DNA of 64,000 nucleotides from Rutidosis leptorrhynchoides (GCF_046630445.1 NC_092338.1:207845501-207909500); one strand, 5' to 3'. Positions 34,334 through 46,941 are shown, counted from the first letter of the stretch. Notes: generated by a model not told the origin, from the letters alone. Program-made: numbers and translations.

Positions 34334-34530
34334 GAAATAATTGTGCCGTTGGTCCCTCGGTTTTACCCAAAAAGCAAACAGCGTCCCTCGAGTTTTTTTT
34401 TGTCTTTCAGAATCCCTCTATTATCACTCTTTGTGTTTACGCGTCCCTTCGTCAGTCATATGTCAAAGTTGGACGTTAAGTGCCATCACGTGCATGAAAC
34501 GTGATGGCTATTTTGGTCATTTTACAGTTT
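34334..34530 (+). repeat. Left terminal inverted repeat of the Mutator-like element
   Basis: Matches the reverse complement of 40619-40816 with few differences over about 197 bases. Likely contains the transposase binding sites and the promoter of the GRF gene. Confidence 0.92.
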
Positions 34531-34647
34531 AAACAGATGGCACGTTCGCTTATAAATTAAATGGGTTCCCTCCATCGATGATCAACATCCCCAAATCAAT
34601 TGCAATTAAAAACCCTAAAAAAAACATTCACAAATCGTTCGATCGAG

Positions 34648-34966
34648 ATGGAACGCTGGTGTGGTCGTCCAGCTGTTGTTCGCATTTCAGGAACAGATGC
34701 TAACCCTGGTCATCGATTCTATTGTTGTGCATCACAGGTAATTATCAAAAACCCTAAATTCGTCCCTAATTTGTATAATTAATTTTGATGGATTATATAT
34801 GTTGCAGAGGGGTAGTTACACATTCTTTGCATGGTACGATCCTTCGAATCCAGTGATAGATGTAGTGTATGAACGACTTGGTAATGAAGAAAGAAATTCT
34901 AGGACTTGGAAGTTAATGTGCATTTTTAGTTGGTGTGTGCTTGCTATGTATTACTTTAGTAATTGA
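34648..34966 (+). CDS. GRF-type zinc-finger membrane protein encoded by the Mutator-like element
   Basis: Two exons, 34648-34737 and 34808-34966, with a 70-bp GT-AG intron (CAG|GTAATT ... TTGCAG|AGG, phase 0), give an 82-residue protein. The N-terminal half fits the plant GRF-type zinc-finger pattern (WCGRPAVVR, NPGHRFYCC, then FFAWYDP). The C-terminus is hydrophobic (LMCIFSWCVLAMYYF), as is common in plant GRF proteins, suggesting a tail anchor. Two usual zinc ligands look absent: the Cys two residues before Cys5 is Arg, and the Cys before FFAW is Thr or Tyr, so metal binding may be impaired. The gene is convergent with the transposase and starts just inside the left terminal repeat, the position of mudrB in maize MuDR. 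Its role in transposition is unknown; capture from the host is possible. Confidence 0.7.
34738..34807 (+). other. Intron of the GRF-type gene
   Basis: Donor CAG|GTAATT, acceptor ATGTTGCAG|AGG. The spliced frame stays open across the junction and restores the GRF-type motif order. Confidence 0.65.
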
Positions 34967-34980
34967 TCTACAATGTAGTG

Positions 34981-35066
34981 TTTTGGAAGCTTTTGTTTTA
35001 GTATGTCCTTGGTATGTTTTGGAAGCTTTTGGTTTAGCATGTGTTTGGTATGTTTTGGAAGGTTTA
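34981..35066 (+). repeat. 36-bp tandem repeat downstream of the GRF-type gene
   Basis: Two full units (34981-35016 and 35017-35052), starting TTTTGGAAGCTTTTG, and a partial third. They lie after the stop codon, in the 3' untranslated part. Confidence 0.6.
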
Positions 35067-36225
35067 GTTTTATTGTGGCTATATGTAAATGAAATCAGTG
35101 TATGGATGTTGAAGTAATGAATGAAATGAAAGGTTATTTGATCAAGATGTGTTTGTAGAATGTAAACATATACAATTGTTGATGTAATGCAACACAGGTA
35201 CCAAAATGCAATTGCAATTTGCTTCCCTATTCAGTTTTTGTTATCCAAAAATGCAATTGCAATTGTCTTTAACCTGATTTGAACATGTACCATCAAATAA
35301 CAATGGAAACAACTTGAAATGTCAAATTAAAACAACCATTACATAGTGAACATAAGACAATTAGTTTACTACCATTACATAAACACTAAACAAAAGATCC
35401 AAGTACCAAAAGACAATTAGTTTACTCATCACACCATTACAATAGTACCAAAACACAGGTAGAATTGTTCAAATTCACAACCATAACAAAAGATCCAACA
35501 GAATTATCTATTTCTTCTTCTTCCCAACTGCTGCAGCCTTTTCCTTCTTATTCACACTTCCACCACCACTAGTAGATGCATCCCCTTTTCCTTTAGGACA
35601 ACCTCTCTTATTATGTCCGTACTCTCCACATGATCCACACTTCTTCATCTTACCTGATAGTTACATAGGAAAACAACCATGCTAAGAAATTTAAACTAAG
35701 TAAATAGGAAAAAATTGTAAAAGTTAAATAACTGCTACCTTGTGTTGGCAGTTTTCCTCCTTCACCAATCTCATCAACTTCATTTGCAGACATCCTTCTT
35801 TTTTTCTTAGGTCTTCCAGGAGTGGAAATCTTTTTTGGAGCCATAAGTGTGTACAAATCACCAGATTTTGGCCATAAATGCCTGCCATTCAAAGGCTCAA
35901 TTGTAAACTGATAGGTATTGTTCCAAGTAGTTAACTGATACACAGAATGAACCCAAGTTTCTGGATCACCAACTTCAAAACCATTTTCAACCATATTCCA
36001 GTTGACTTCAACTGCATGTTTGCATGGTATGCCAGTTAACTCCCACTTTCTACAGGCACAAGTTCTGGTCTCCATATCAACAACAAACTGCTCAGCTGGT
36101 TGTCCATTGATTGCTGGTCCACTAACTTGGTATTTTTGGTTTCCTCCCCATAAAACAATGCACTTGTTAGCTTCAGATTTGATTTTTTCAAAAATTTTAG
36201 CAGCTCCAATACTTAAAGGGCCATC

Positions 36226-37434
36226 TGATATTGTAGCGTGGGGGTACGGAAATACTATTATTTTTTACTGCGAAATACGTTACAAATTACACAAGTTTTA
36301 ATTATTTATTTACAGATGGGATATACCTAAACCTTGCTACAACACTATAGGCAGTGTACCTAATCATCGAGTAGTATAGTTTTTAGTAAGTCCGGTTCGT
36401 TCCACAGGGAGACGACTTATTTTACACTATATTTTAAATAACTATATTTGTACAAAATATATATAATAATATATAATAAGGAGGTTTACAGTTTAATGAC
36501 CGGTTTGTCGATTTTATATTTTAAGCGAAGCGTAAAGTAAATGACGATATTTAACTAACAATATAAAATAAATAACAATAATTAAAATGACAATAAATAA
36601 AAGTACGAGGAAATATGAAATAAAATATATTATGCTTATTTAAACTTCTGTAATCATGATGTTTGACGTGTTGATTTTTAGTTTATTCCCATGGGTTAAT
36701 TGTTCTTTGTCCTGGATTATTTAATATGCCCGTCTGGTTTTTGTCCATAACAGTCCATCAGTCATAAATATAAAGTGCGATTGTCCTCGTCAAATTATCC
36801 TTATATCCGAAGTCAAATATTCCAACTAATTGGGGACTTAAACTGTAACAAAGTTTTAATACTTTGTTTAATAATTACACCAGGATATCGACTGCGTGTA
36901 ATCCAAGGTTTAATACTTTGTTAACAATTACGCCAAGTGTCCTTGTACATAATTCCACCTCTGTTTTAATAATTCTATAGACTATTAATTCATTCCCGTG
37001 TCCGGTTAAATGAACGATTATTCGTACATATAAATATCCCGCCATCTTGTTCGATCGAGTGTATGTGGTTATTTATAGGTACGTCCAATTTTAAATCTTC
37101 ATATTAAATTAACAAACTATCATTTAGTTAAACAAATATAAAGCCCATTAATAGCCCATAGTCTAATTTCCACAAGTGTCGTTCTTTTGTCTAAACCCCA
37201 ATTATGGTACAAGCCCAATTACCCAATTTTAGTAATTAGCCCAACATCATGATTACTTCGGCTTTAAATAAGCATAATAATAATAACTTAGCTACGAGAC
37301 ATTAAATTAAAAAGGAGAACATAGCTTACATTGATTATTTATCGCGTAGTGTTACACGGACAGAACTTCGACTTCAAAACCCGTAATTAACCATTACATT
37401 AACTAAACTAATCTAATATAAAACTAAACTAATT

Positions 37435-37479
<45 letters not shown>

Positions 37480-38074
37480 AGAGAGATTGATTTTTTGGTG
37501 TCTTGAACTCGGCAGCAAGCTCGTGCCTTTTATAGGAAATTTTGATCCTGGTGTGCTCCGCGATCGTGGAGGTTTTAAGCCTTCACAGCTCCGCGAGTGC
37601 GGAGGTCCGAAATCCAGCTCACAATATTTTGGATCCTAGCTTTGTCGACGTAATTTAATAAATATATATAATATATAAATAATTTATATAATTATTTAAA
37701 TATTATATTATATTCTTGTGCATAGTTGACTCATAATTTTTAGTCCGTTGCGTCGGGCGTTGATAGTTGGCTCAGGTCCCGGTTCCGGATTTTCGAAGGT
37801 CCTTTCGTATAATTTAATATCTTGTACTTTGCGTTCCGCAACTTGTACTCTTGTTATTTTTAGACGTTTCTTACCAATAAATTGAACCACTTGGATTGTA
37901 TCTTGTACATTTGAGCTTTTTGGATGTTTGCGTCTTCAAATCTTCATTTTCGCCTTTTGTCTTCGCACTTATTTATTTAAACGAATATTACTTGAAAATA
38001 GAACAATTGAAACTGAAACTTTACATATTGGAAGGATATTGCTACTAAATATATGTTCATTTGGAGCACTATCA
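36226..38074 (-). mobile_element. Solo LTR G of the Athila-type family, inside the transposase gene
   Basis: Homologous along its length to the LTR of A, running TGATATTGTAGCG to GCACTATCA. It is flanked by exact CCATC duplications (36221-36225 and 38075-38079), with no internal element sequence. Removing it and one CCATC rejoins the transposase frame (CDGD to GPLSIGAAK). It therefore arose by LTR-LTR recombination of a full insertion. It has TATAAAAGG at 37534-37526 and an (AT)n run at 37438-37474. Confidence 0.93.
37526..37604 (-). promoter_or_regulatory. Twin palindromes and TATA box of solo LTR G
   Basis: CTCCGCGAGTGCGGAG (37589-37604) and CTCCGCGATCGTGGAG (37556-37571), one with a CGATCG-containing core, are followed on the minus strand by TATAAAAGG (37534-37526). 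They are slightly decayed forms of the A type. Confidence 0.55.
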
Positions 38075-38487
38075 CCATCACACTTTGACTTTTTCTTGAT
38101 AACATTCACAATCCTTTTCATACAATACTCTCTAATGTACTCTAGAGCTGTGACAATGGGTTTGTCTCTTGCATCAATAAGCCATCTATTAAAAACCTCA
38201 CACATATTGCTAAGTAAAACATCAGAAACAGCCCTCCAAGTGAAGTGACTCCTTGCCCATTGATGAGGAGGGATATCACTTAACCAAACATAAGCAACAT
38301 TATCAAATTCTTTTAACTAGTTCATTGCATGTTCAAACTCAGGTACAGTTGTCACAGTGGCACACCTCCACAAGTGATTTTTATATGCCACTCCTCTAAA
38401 TGAACCTTTCATATTGCCATGAATATGCCTTAAACAATGTCTGTGCTCAGCACATGGAAACAAATTCTCTACAGCATGTACCAAACC

Positions 38488-38585
38488 CTAATAACATAAA
38501 TTAATCAAAATAACATTAACCAAACCCTAATAACAATTAATTAGATATGAATGAATAAATAGGTATGAATATAAACAAACAATGC
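38488..38585 (-). other. Transposase intron with GC donor
   Basis: The exon ends CAAAAG at 38586, followed by GCATTG; the acceptor is TTATTAG|GGTTTGG at 38487. Joining gives the expected S-D-R-Q-K-G-L-V-H continuity. The donor is GC instead of GT: either a GC-AG intron or a decayed GT. Confidence 0.45.
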
Positions 38586-40618
38586 CTTTTGTCTGTCTGA
38601 TATGAATGTAAAGTTAGAGTTGCTGCACAAATCAAGATCTTCACCCAAACATTTTAAAAACCAAGTCCAAGAAGCTCCACATTCTAGGTCTACAATGGCA
38701 TATGCTACAGGATAAATGGCATTGTTGGAATCAACACCAACAGCAGTTAAAATACAACCTTTTGCAGGTTCTTTCATGAAACAACCATCTAATCCCAACA
38801 AATCTCTACCAATTGCCTTGAATCCTTTCTTGAGTGCTCCCAGACATACATAAATTCTTTTGAAAACCCTAGTTTTAGATTTAAGGTTACCAGGTTCCAC
38901 ATCAAGTTTCACAGTTGTACCAGGATTAGACCTCTGCAGTTCTAAGATGTAATCTCTAAGTTTCCCATACCGTGATTGATAGTCCCCTTGCATTACCTTA
39001 GTTGCAATTTTTAAAGCATGATATGCTTTATATTCAGAGATAACAAGTTTCAGATCTGTTTCCAAAAAAGCCTTAACAACTTTAATAGGTATTTTGGGAT
39101 TTGTGGCTAATTTGGGCAACACCTTGGTTGATAAGAATTTGTAAGTGCAGAATGGTAGCTTTCTGGATTGTTTGCAAGTGTGATGGGGTTTGTAGGTTTT
39201 CACCCCCCCTTCATGGCAATCTGGTTGTTTGGATATCAATAAGACAAAGTCACATTTAATAATCAATTTTCTTTTCACCCACTCCCTTTTTGCAGGTGCA
39301 CAAGATTCCCCCTTATCACATTAATTGGAATCCCCCTTGAATTGTTTGTCTTTACCCTTTAAACGTTTGTCTTTACTTTTCCCACCTAAACTCCCTTTTT
39401 ACCAATTCTTTTTACTCTGCTGGTCCCCTCACCACACTTATGACCAACCATTTCTTTATTGCACTCTTGACTATCCCCATCAGCATCTACTGGGTTAGCC
39501 ACTCCTGGTTTAGTAACAAGCCCTTCACATCGAACTCTAATCCTTTTTTTTATCATTTTTAACAAACACAAGCTTCCTTCTTGTTTCAATAGCATGTAAA
39601 TGAACTGCTTCCTTAACCTCAGCTTTTGTTTCAAACTTTTGCCCAAGATAAAAAAAGGTCTTTCCAATCTCTGCATTTGATTCCACATGTGCTCTAATCC
39701 CACGAATTTTCTTCTTCCTTATAGCTTCTTCATCACTTTCAGAATCATAACTCTCAAACCCATCATTATTCAATTCTTCTAGCTCATGATCATCCTCATT
39801 TTCTACAACATCTGTGTTGAAAACCTTAAAACCATTACCCATAAACTCAATATCTTTATCAATGTTGAAGGTGAAGTCTCTCATGTCTACATCATCATCA
39901 TCAATTCGATTTTCCTCATCTGTTTCAATATAATCACCATCTTCACTACCTTCACTAGCTTCACTACCTGCATTACCTTCACTAACATTCTCATCAATAT
40001 CTTGAATAAGTACCCTCTTCCAAGTTTTATTTAGATGCTCAACATAGACATTAAACTCCCTAGTATTATCACTATCCATGTAAGTAAGCATAATAAAACC
40101 ATCTTCATCATTATCTAACAGATGTAACCCAACATTCATCTCTGTATTCGGTTGCAGATACCTCAATACTACAGGTTCTTGAGGATCATAACCCAACTCT
40201 GTTAATACTTGATTAAATTGATAAAATTTAAACTTGTCTACATCAAAACAATCAACGTAGGTTGTTTCTCCACTGTAAACTAGTTCACTACCTTTTTTCA
40301 TTAGACTACCACCATGATGTAAGATAACTGTGAACACATCAGGGTAACAATCTGCATTTAATTTTGTAAATTTAAAATTAGGCTAAATTAGATTCTAGGG
40401 TTCTAAATCTGCAAAATAAAAAAAAAATTCAAGTATAGAAACACATACCGTATATGTCATTGATGGACTTAGGATCGGTATCAGGTGTGCGAATCTGCCA
40501 AGACATTGCTTCAATCGATATATCGATCGATTTAGGGTTTTGTAAAATGAGAGGATGAGATGTGAGTGTGTTAATTAAATGCCGGTACCAACCTTTTCAA
40601 ACCGGTTTAATCAAGTAT

Positions 40619-40816
40619 TAACTGCAAAATGACCAAAATAGCCATCACGTTTCATGCACGTGATGGCACTTAACGTCCAACTTTGACGTCCGACTGACGG
40701 AGGGACGCGTAAACACAAAGAGTGATAATAGAGGGATTCTGAAAGCCAAAAAAAAACTCGAGGGACGCTGTTTACTTTTTGGGGTAAAACCGAGGGACCA
40801 ACGGCACAATTATTTC
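40619..40816 (-). repeat. Right terminal inverted repeat of the Mutator-like element
   Basis: Partner of 34334-34530. The transposase start codon lies about 110 bases inside it. Confidence 0.92.
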
Positions 40817-40825
40817 TTAATTATT

Positions 40826-43615
40826 AATACAATAATAATATCAATATCAATATTAGTTTTATGTATATATTATAATTTTAATTTAAATATTATCCGTTAT
40901 TATAATTGTTATTATTATGTAGTAGTATTATAAATATTATTAGTATAATTATTATTAAGAATTATAAATATTATGATTGTTATTATTGATTATCATTGTT
41001 AGTATCACTATTATACTATAATAAGTAGTAAAATTATAATTTTAAGTATTATGATTATTCATTATTATTATTATCTTTATCAATATTATTAATATAATTA
41101 TTACTATAAAAATAATACAATTTATTAATAGTATTATTAAAGATAATATTACAAACATTATTATAACTATTAGTATTATTATCCTAAATATTATTATGAT
41201 AATTATTATCCGAATTAATATGCTATTATTATTAATAATATTTCTGTATTTTTATTTTATTATTAATAGAATTAATATTTATATTAATCAAATATATAAA
41301 AGATTATATATATAGAATTGGAATCAAAAGCTGTTTACATCACAATCCTACTGTATTAAATATCGTTTTCAGTCTATCATCCGGTACAAATCAAGGATTC
41401 AATCCCTGACATAATCCAAAATAAGTTAAATGTCACAATTCCTCTTATTTTGATCTTATTCAAAAATTTTTCGATTTATTTGATCTTGTCTAAAGGTTTT
41501 TACACGTTCAAATTCACTCAATACAAACAAAATGATTAATTACTGTTCTTACATCCAGTGTACTCATACATTCTATATAACTTAAAAATGCAATTCATTA
41601 TTAAAGACTCAAGCTAAAAACACTGAACCAAATATCTCTGTTTTTCAACTTTACAGCCAAAAATTGAATTCGAATCATATTGAAAAATGTAATAATGTAA
41701 ACGTGTTAGGAATCTCACACTCAAACTATCTGTGACGTTTCAAATTCCAATTCTTGATATCGAGTTCGAATTTTTAAGTCAAAGGTTTGTTTCAAAAAGT
41801 CAAACGTTTGAACATTGATCAAATTCAAGTTCGTATGGATATTTTAAGTTTAATTGACGATTCCAAAAGTTTCTAGGGTTGATTTGTAAAGTATTTCGTG
41901 TTATAATCTTCGTCCAAAACGTTCTCAAAAGGGGAATCAATTTTTTGTTCTTCCTATTAAATAGAGACGGCAGCAGGAGTGATTTAAACTCTTTATTTTT
42001 TATATTTTCATTTTTAATTAACTCAATAATCATTAAAGGTTGATTATATTTCGTTTGCAAGTCCAAAAATTAAACTTATTACTCGTAGTTATTGATTGGT
42101 TGAGTTTTGGCCGATTTGGTGAAGGAGATGATGGTTATTCAAAACGGGTTAAATATATTCTAGGAGTATAATATATCATGAAACACGAATTGGAGTAATG
42201 GTTAAGGATGTATGTGATTGTGCTAGAGGTTGTGGGTTCGAGCCCAGTTTGGAGCATTATTTTTTTTAGAAAAGCTTTGGAAGGTATAATTCATTACCAA
42301 AACTATTATTATTATTACTACCTTATTATTATTAGTTAATATTATTATTGTTGTTATTATTATTATTAGTTATAGTTATTATTATTATTAATGTTATGAA
42401 ATTGACATTAAATTCATGTTATTATGATTATGTTTGTGGATCAAAAGTTTAATGATAATAAACGACATAATTATAAGTATAGTTTCAAGTATGAAAATAT
42501 ATATGAAAAGTACTATGAAGTAATTAAAAATATGGTTAACGATATGATAATATTCATGATTATGGCTATAATTACTATAAATAAACTATGGATATGAATA
42601 TAAAGTTAATATGTTTATTTCACGGTTGCAATGCAGGTATAATCGAACTAGGATTAAACTTAAGATTTTGGTTTTTAAATGTATATAAGAAAGTATTATT
42701 ATCAAAGTTACTATCAGTAGTAGTAAATTGTTATTATTATAGTTATTATTATTATCAGTATTATTATTACTATCATTATTATTAAAAGTATTATTATTTT
42801 AAATATAGCATTTTTATTTAAAATTAGTATTATCATTAAAATTAATATTTTTATTAAAATTATCATTTTTATTGAAGTTATCATTATTATTATTATTATC
42901 ATTATTATTAACATTATTACTAACATGACCATAATTACTATCATTAATAAGTAATTACTATTATTATTATTATAGAAATACAACTCTTTATTTATTATTA
43001 ATATAATTTTATCAAATAAATATTAGTTACATAAAAACATATTTAATACATATAACATAACTATATTAATATGTTTATAATAAATATTAATTATTCATCT
43101 AAGGTATACATAAATTAATTATACTTAATTAATAAATAAAACATATAAACTATTAAATATAATAATATATATATGTATATAAATTTGTTCGATTATGATT
43201 ATATGTTTTAATAGATATACAATCAATATAGGTTCGTGAATTCGAGGCCAACCCTGCATTGTTCAATATAGTCATATGTATTTTTACTACAAAATACATT
43301 AGGTGAGTTTCATTTGCTCCCTTTTTAAATGCTTTTGCAATATATATTTTTGGGCTGAGAATACATGCGCTGCTTTTATAAATGTTTTACGAAATAGACA
43401 CAAGTAATCGAAACTACATTATATGGCTGAATGATCGAAGCCAAATATGCCCCTTTTACTTGGTAACCTAAGAATTAGTAAACCAGTCTACTAATTGACG
43501 CGAATCCTAAAGATAGATCTATTGGGCCTAACGAACCCCATCTATTGTAGCGGATGCTTTAGTACTTCGATGTTGTTTTATCATATCCTATGGATGTCCC
43601 GGAATGATAGGAGAT
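40826..43615 (+). repeat. LTR F (chromovirus), right piece
   Basis: AT-rich sequence with long ATT/AAT-type low-complexity stretches (about 40826-41240 and 42300-43000). From about 43360 it aligns well with the LTR of C (for example around 17240-17500: TTGACGCGAATCCTAAAGAT, GGGCCTAACGAACCCCATC). It is cut at 43615 by element B; the last part of the F LTR would be outside the window. No gene is supported here. Confidence 0.7.
42189..42268 (+). repeat. tRNA-like sequence with Pol III box motifs
   Basis: TGGAGTAATGGTTAAGG resembles a box A and GGGTTCGAGCCC a box B, with a run of T shortly after (from about 42260) that could end Pol III transcription. A complete cloverleaf is not convincing, so this is more likely a tRNA-derived short element or fragment than a tRNA gene. 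Confidence 0.35.
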
Positions 43616-44081
43616 TGATAATGCTAAAAATGAACATATATTTCATAGCATTATCCCTCAAGAAAGAGAAGCTTTTAGTTGCAATTGTTCTATTTACAAG
43701 TGATATTTGTTTAAATAATAAAAGGTGAAGACAAAAGACAGATTCGACGAATTGAAGACGCAAACGACCAAAAAGCTCAAAAGTACAAAGTACAATCAAA
43801 GTGGTTCAAATTATTGATAATAAACGTCTCAAAATTACAAGAGTACAAGACGCAAAACGCAAAGTACAAGATATTAAATTGTACGCAAGGACGTTTGAAA
43901 ATCCAGAACCGGGACCAGAGTCAACTCTCAACGCTAGACGCAACGGATTAAAAATTACGAGTCAACTATGCACATAAATATAATATAATATTTAAATAAT
44001 TCTTAAAATTATTTATATATTATATATATATCTATAAACCGTCGGCAAGATGCAAACAAGCTCATGTGAGCTGGAAAAGTA

Positions 44082-44161
44082 GGCCATGCGATCGCATGGC
44101 CTGGCAGTTACAAAACCATGCGATCGCATGGTGAATAGTAACTGGCCACACCCCTATAAAT
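44082..44161 (+). promoter_or_regulatory. LTR promoter of B: twin perfect palindromes plus TATA box
   Basis: GGCCATGCGATCGCATGGCC (44082-44101, a perfect 20-base palindrome) and CCATGCGATCGCATGG (44116-44131) are followed by CTATAAAT (44154-44161). The arrangement is the same as in the A LTR, but the core is CATGCGATCGCATG instead of CCGCGAGTCGCGG. Confidence 0.7.
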
Positions 44162-44212
44162 TCGCAGTTTGGTGATCGATTATATATCCTTTCCATCTAT
44201 CTCCCACTCAAC

Positions 44213-44313
<101 letters not shown>

Positions 44314-45650
44314 TTTAATTTTAAATTCTAATAATAAGGGTATGTTAGCGAATGTTGTAAGGGTGTAAGTCGAAATTCTGTCCGTGTAACGCTACGCTAT
44401 TTTTAATCATTGTAAGTTATGTTCAACCTTTTTAAATTAATGTCTAGTAGCTAAGTTATTATTATGCTTATTTAATGCTGAAGTAATCGTGATGTTGGGC
44501 TAAATATTAAAATTGGGTAATTGGGCTTTGGACCATAATTTTGGTTTGGATAAAAGAACGACACTTGTGGAAATTAGACTATGTGCTATTAATGGGCTTT
44601 ATAGGCTTTATATTAACTAAATGATACCTCGTTAATTTAATATATAGACTTATAATTTGACGTATTTATATATAACCACATATGCTTGACTGGGTACGGT
44701 GGGCGGGATATCTATAAATACCAATAATTATTCATTTTACCGGACACGGAACTGGATTAATAGTTAATAGACTTGTTGAAATAGGGGTGGATTACATTCA
44801 AGTGTAATTGTTAACAAAGTATTAAAACCTTGGTTTACACACAGTCGATAACCTGGTGTATTCATTAAACAAAGTATTAAGACCTTGTTACAATTCGAAT
44901 CCCCAATTAGTTGGAATATTTGACTTCGGGAATAAGAATAATTTGACGAAGACTTCCGCACTTTATGATTATGACTGATGGACAATTATGGACAAATCCG
45001 TATGGACATATCAAATAATCCAGGACAAAGGACAATTAACCCATGGGAATAAACTAAAAACAACGCGTCGAACATCATGATTACGGAAGTTTAAATAAGC
45101 ATAATTTCTTTATTTCATATTTAATTGCACTTTTAATTATCGCACTTTTATTTACTGTCATTGTATTTAATTGCACTTTTAATTATCGTACTCTTTAATT
45201 ATCGCAATTTTATTTTATCGCACTTTTATTTATCGCAATTTCATTATCGTTATTTAATTTACGCTTTAATTTAAGTTATATTTATTTTTAACATTTTACA
45301 TTAGGTTTTAACTGCGACTAAAGTTTTAAAATCGAAAAACCTGTCATTAAACGGTAAAAACCCCCTTTTATAATAATAATAATATTATTTATATATTTTT
45401 GTATTTTTACAATTATAAGTTAAAAATATAGCGTTAAGCTTGGCTAAGATCCCTGTGGAACGAACCGGACTTACTAAAAACTACATTACTGTACTATTAG
45501 GTACACTGCCTATAAGTATTGTAGCAAGGTTTAGGTATATCCATTCTATAGATAAATAAATATCTTGTGTAAAATTTTATCGTATTTAATAGTTTTTCAT
45601 AGTAGAAATATAACTATTTTGTATACACCTCTACGCACATCAAGTATTTT

Positions 45651-45668
45651 TGGCGCCGCTGTCGGGGA
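45651..45668 (+). other. Primer binding site of B, tRNA-Asp type
   Basis: TGGCGCCGCTGTCGGGGA is complementary to the 3' end of tRNA-Asp with few mismatches and starts 8 bases after the LTR. Confidence 0.8.
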
Positions 45669-46941
45669 CACTAAAACGCCGAAAGCGCAACGCTATAAAA
45701 AAAGATTTTTATTTAGTTCTTTTTATAAAAATATACGTTTTAAAAATTAAAAATACAAAAATATAAAAAGAAAAGAAAAACAAAAATTATATATTTTTAA
45801 TAGTTTGTTAAAATTATAAAATTATAATCTTTTATTTTTATTAAAAAAATTAAATTTTTATTTAATTTTTATATATATTTTGTATAAATATAAATCACAA
45901 AACAGAAAGAAAAAAATATATATATATAAATCAATCAGCCCGGTACTGTTGAAGCCCAATTCCTGGCCTGGAAACCTAGCCCATGCGATCGCATGAGCTC
46001 GAAGGCAAACATCCATGCGACCGCATGAACCTGTCTGACACGTCAGAGTTGACTGGTAACAGAATTAATTACGGGGTAATTATTATTATTATTATTTAAT
46101 TAAAACCCTAATTAGGGTTAGTGTTTTTTAATTATTTAATTTTAGTTTTTAATTAATTTGTATTTTAAGTTTATTTAGTTTTATAAATATATAAAAATTA
46201 ATACTTTTATAAAATAATAATATAAAAATAATATTTTTATAAAAATTGTACTTTTTACAACTTTAAGTTTATTTTTATATTTTATATCTTTTTATTTGTT
46301 TTAGCGCAATATTTTTATATTTTCGCTCGTAACTAGTTTTAATTCATAGTTTTTACCATAGTTATTTTTATTTCTAGATTCTTAGGCTTTGACGTAAAAT
46401 CCCTTAAGTACATTTTCTTTAGACTAAGATTTAGGTGCTTTAGAATTTTGCGACGCCGTTTTAATATTTTAGTACCTTTTTAAGTTTATACTGTTTTGGA
46501 TATAGAATTTCTTTTAAGCTTTAATATTTTTAGACGCAACTTTTAATTCTTAGTTTTTAGACTTTTAAGTTTCGACGCGCTACATTCTTTTTATTATTTT
46601 TCGACCTTTTATTTTTCGACGTTTTTCGACGATCTCTTTTTCTTTCTTATTTCTCACCGCTCTAGTTTTTACGACATAGAATTTTCTATTTCTTCTCTAA
46701 AATTTCTTTAAATTTCAACGAAAAATTATTTTAAGCGGTTAAATTGATAGACATCCAAAATTTTTTGGTTCGTAGTAATAGTTGGATTTGTTAGTGGCTG
46801 AGTTGTGAGCTTCCGATTTAAAGGGTTCTGGCTCCCTGCTGCATCTATTAGCTATTCGAAACGTGGGCAAAAGCAGAAAAGTCTATTAATTTGATAACTT
46901 AAATAATTTTTATCTTTTATAACTAATAGGATATTTAGTGA
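45669..46941 (+). other. Leader of element B
   Basis: AT-rich, no supported ORF. It contains the twin palindromes at 45982-46027 and ends at the gag ATG. Homologous to 10053-11381 of A in reverse complement. Confidence 0.7.
45982..46027 (+). promoter_or_regulatory. Twin palindromes of B, leader site
   Basis: CATGCGATCGCATG (45982-45995, perfect) and CATGCGACCGCATG (46014-46027, one mismatch in the core) are 18 bases apart. Flanks (CTCGAAGGCAAAC between them, CTGTCTGACAC after them) align with the A leader site, so only the palindrome sequence differs. Confidence 0.65.

Larger units (their letters stand above)
35508..40506 (-). pseudogene. MuDR-type (MULE) transposase gene, disrupted
   Basis: The predicted ATG is at 40506. 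Exon 1 (40506-40449) ends ACG|GTATGT; exon 2 begins at 40351. Domains in order: PB1-like N-terminus (DVFTVILHHGGS), an acidic linker, a MuDR DNA-binding region (FETKAEVKEAVHLHAIETRR), the MULE catalytic domain (LGLDGCFMKEPAKG, YAIVDLECGASWTWFL, FISDRQK; 38830-38590), a SWIM zinc finger (CACRKWELTGIPCKH, about 36060) and a last exon (35653-35508) with a CCHC knuckle, CGSCGEYGHNKRGC. Introns: 40448-40352, 38585-38488 (GC donor) and 35738-35654. Lesions: an eight-A run near 39543 shifts the frame, another shift lies near 39380, TAG at 38319-38317, and solo LTR G splits the exon at 38075/36225. It is not functional. Confidence 0.88.
34334..40816 (-). mobile_element. Mutator-like DNA transposon with two convergent genes
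   Basis: Terminal inverted repeats of about 200 bp (34334-34530 and 40619-40816) begin GAAATAATTGTGCCGTTGG. They are flanked by an exact 9-bp target duplication, TTAATTATT, at 34325-34333 and 40817-40825, diagnostic for Mutator-like elements. Inside, a MuDR-type transposase gene starts about 110 bases from the right repeat on the minus strand, and a small GRF-type gene starts about 115 bases from the left repeat on the plus strand. It is interrupted by solo LTR G. Without G the element would be about 4.6 kb. Confidence 0.93.

Noticed and set aside
35650..36075. SWIM-domain ORF as an independent gene
   Set aside because: It joins in frame to the upstream transposase exon once the solo LTR and one CCATC are removed.
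42714..42983. Ile/Met/Asn-rich frame on the minus strand
   Set aside because: It is a product of ATT/AAT low-complexity DNA in LTR F.
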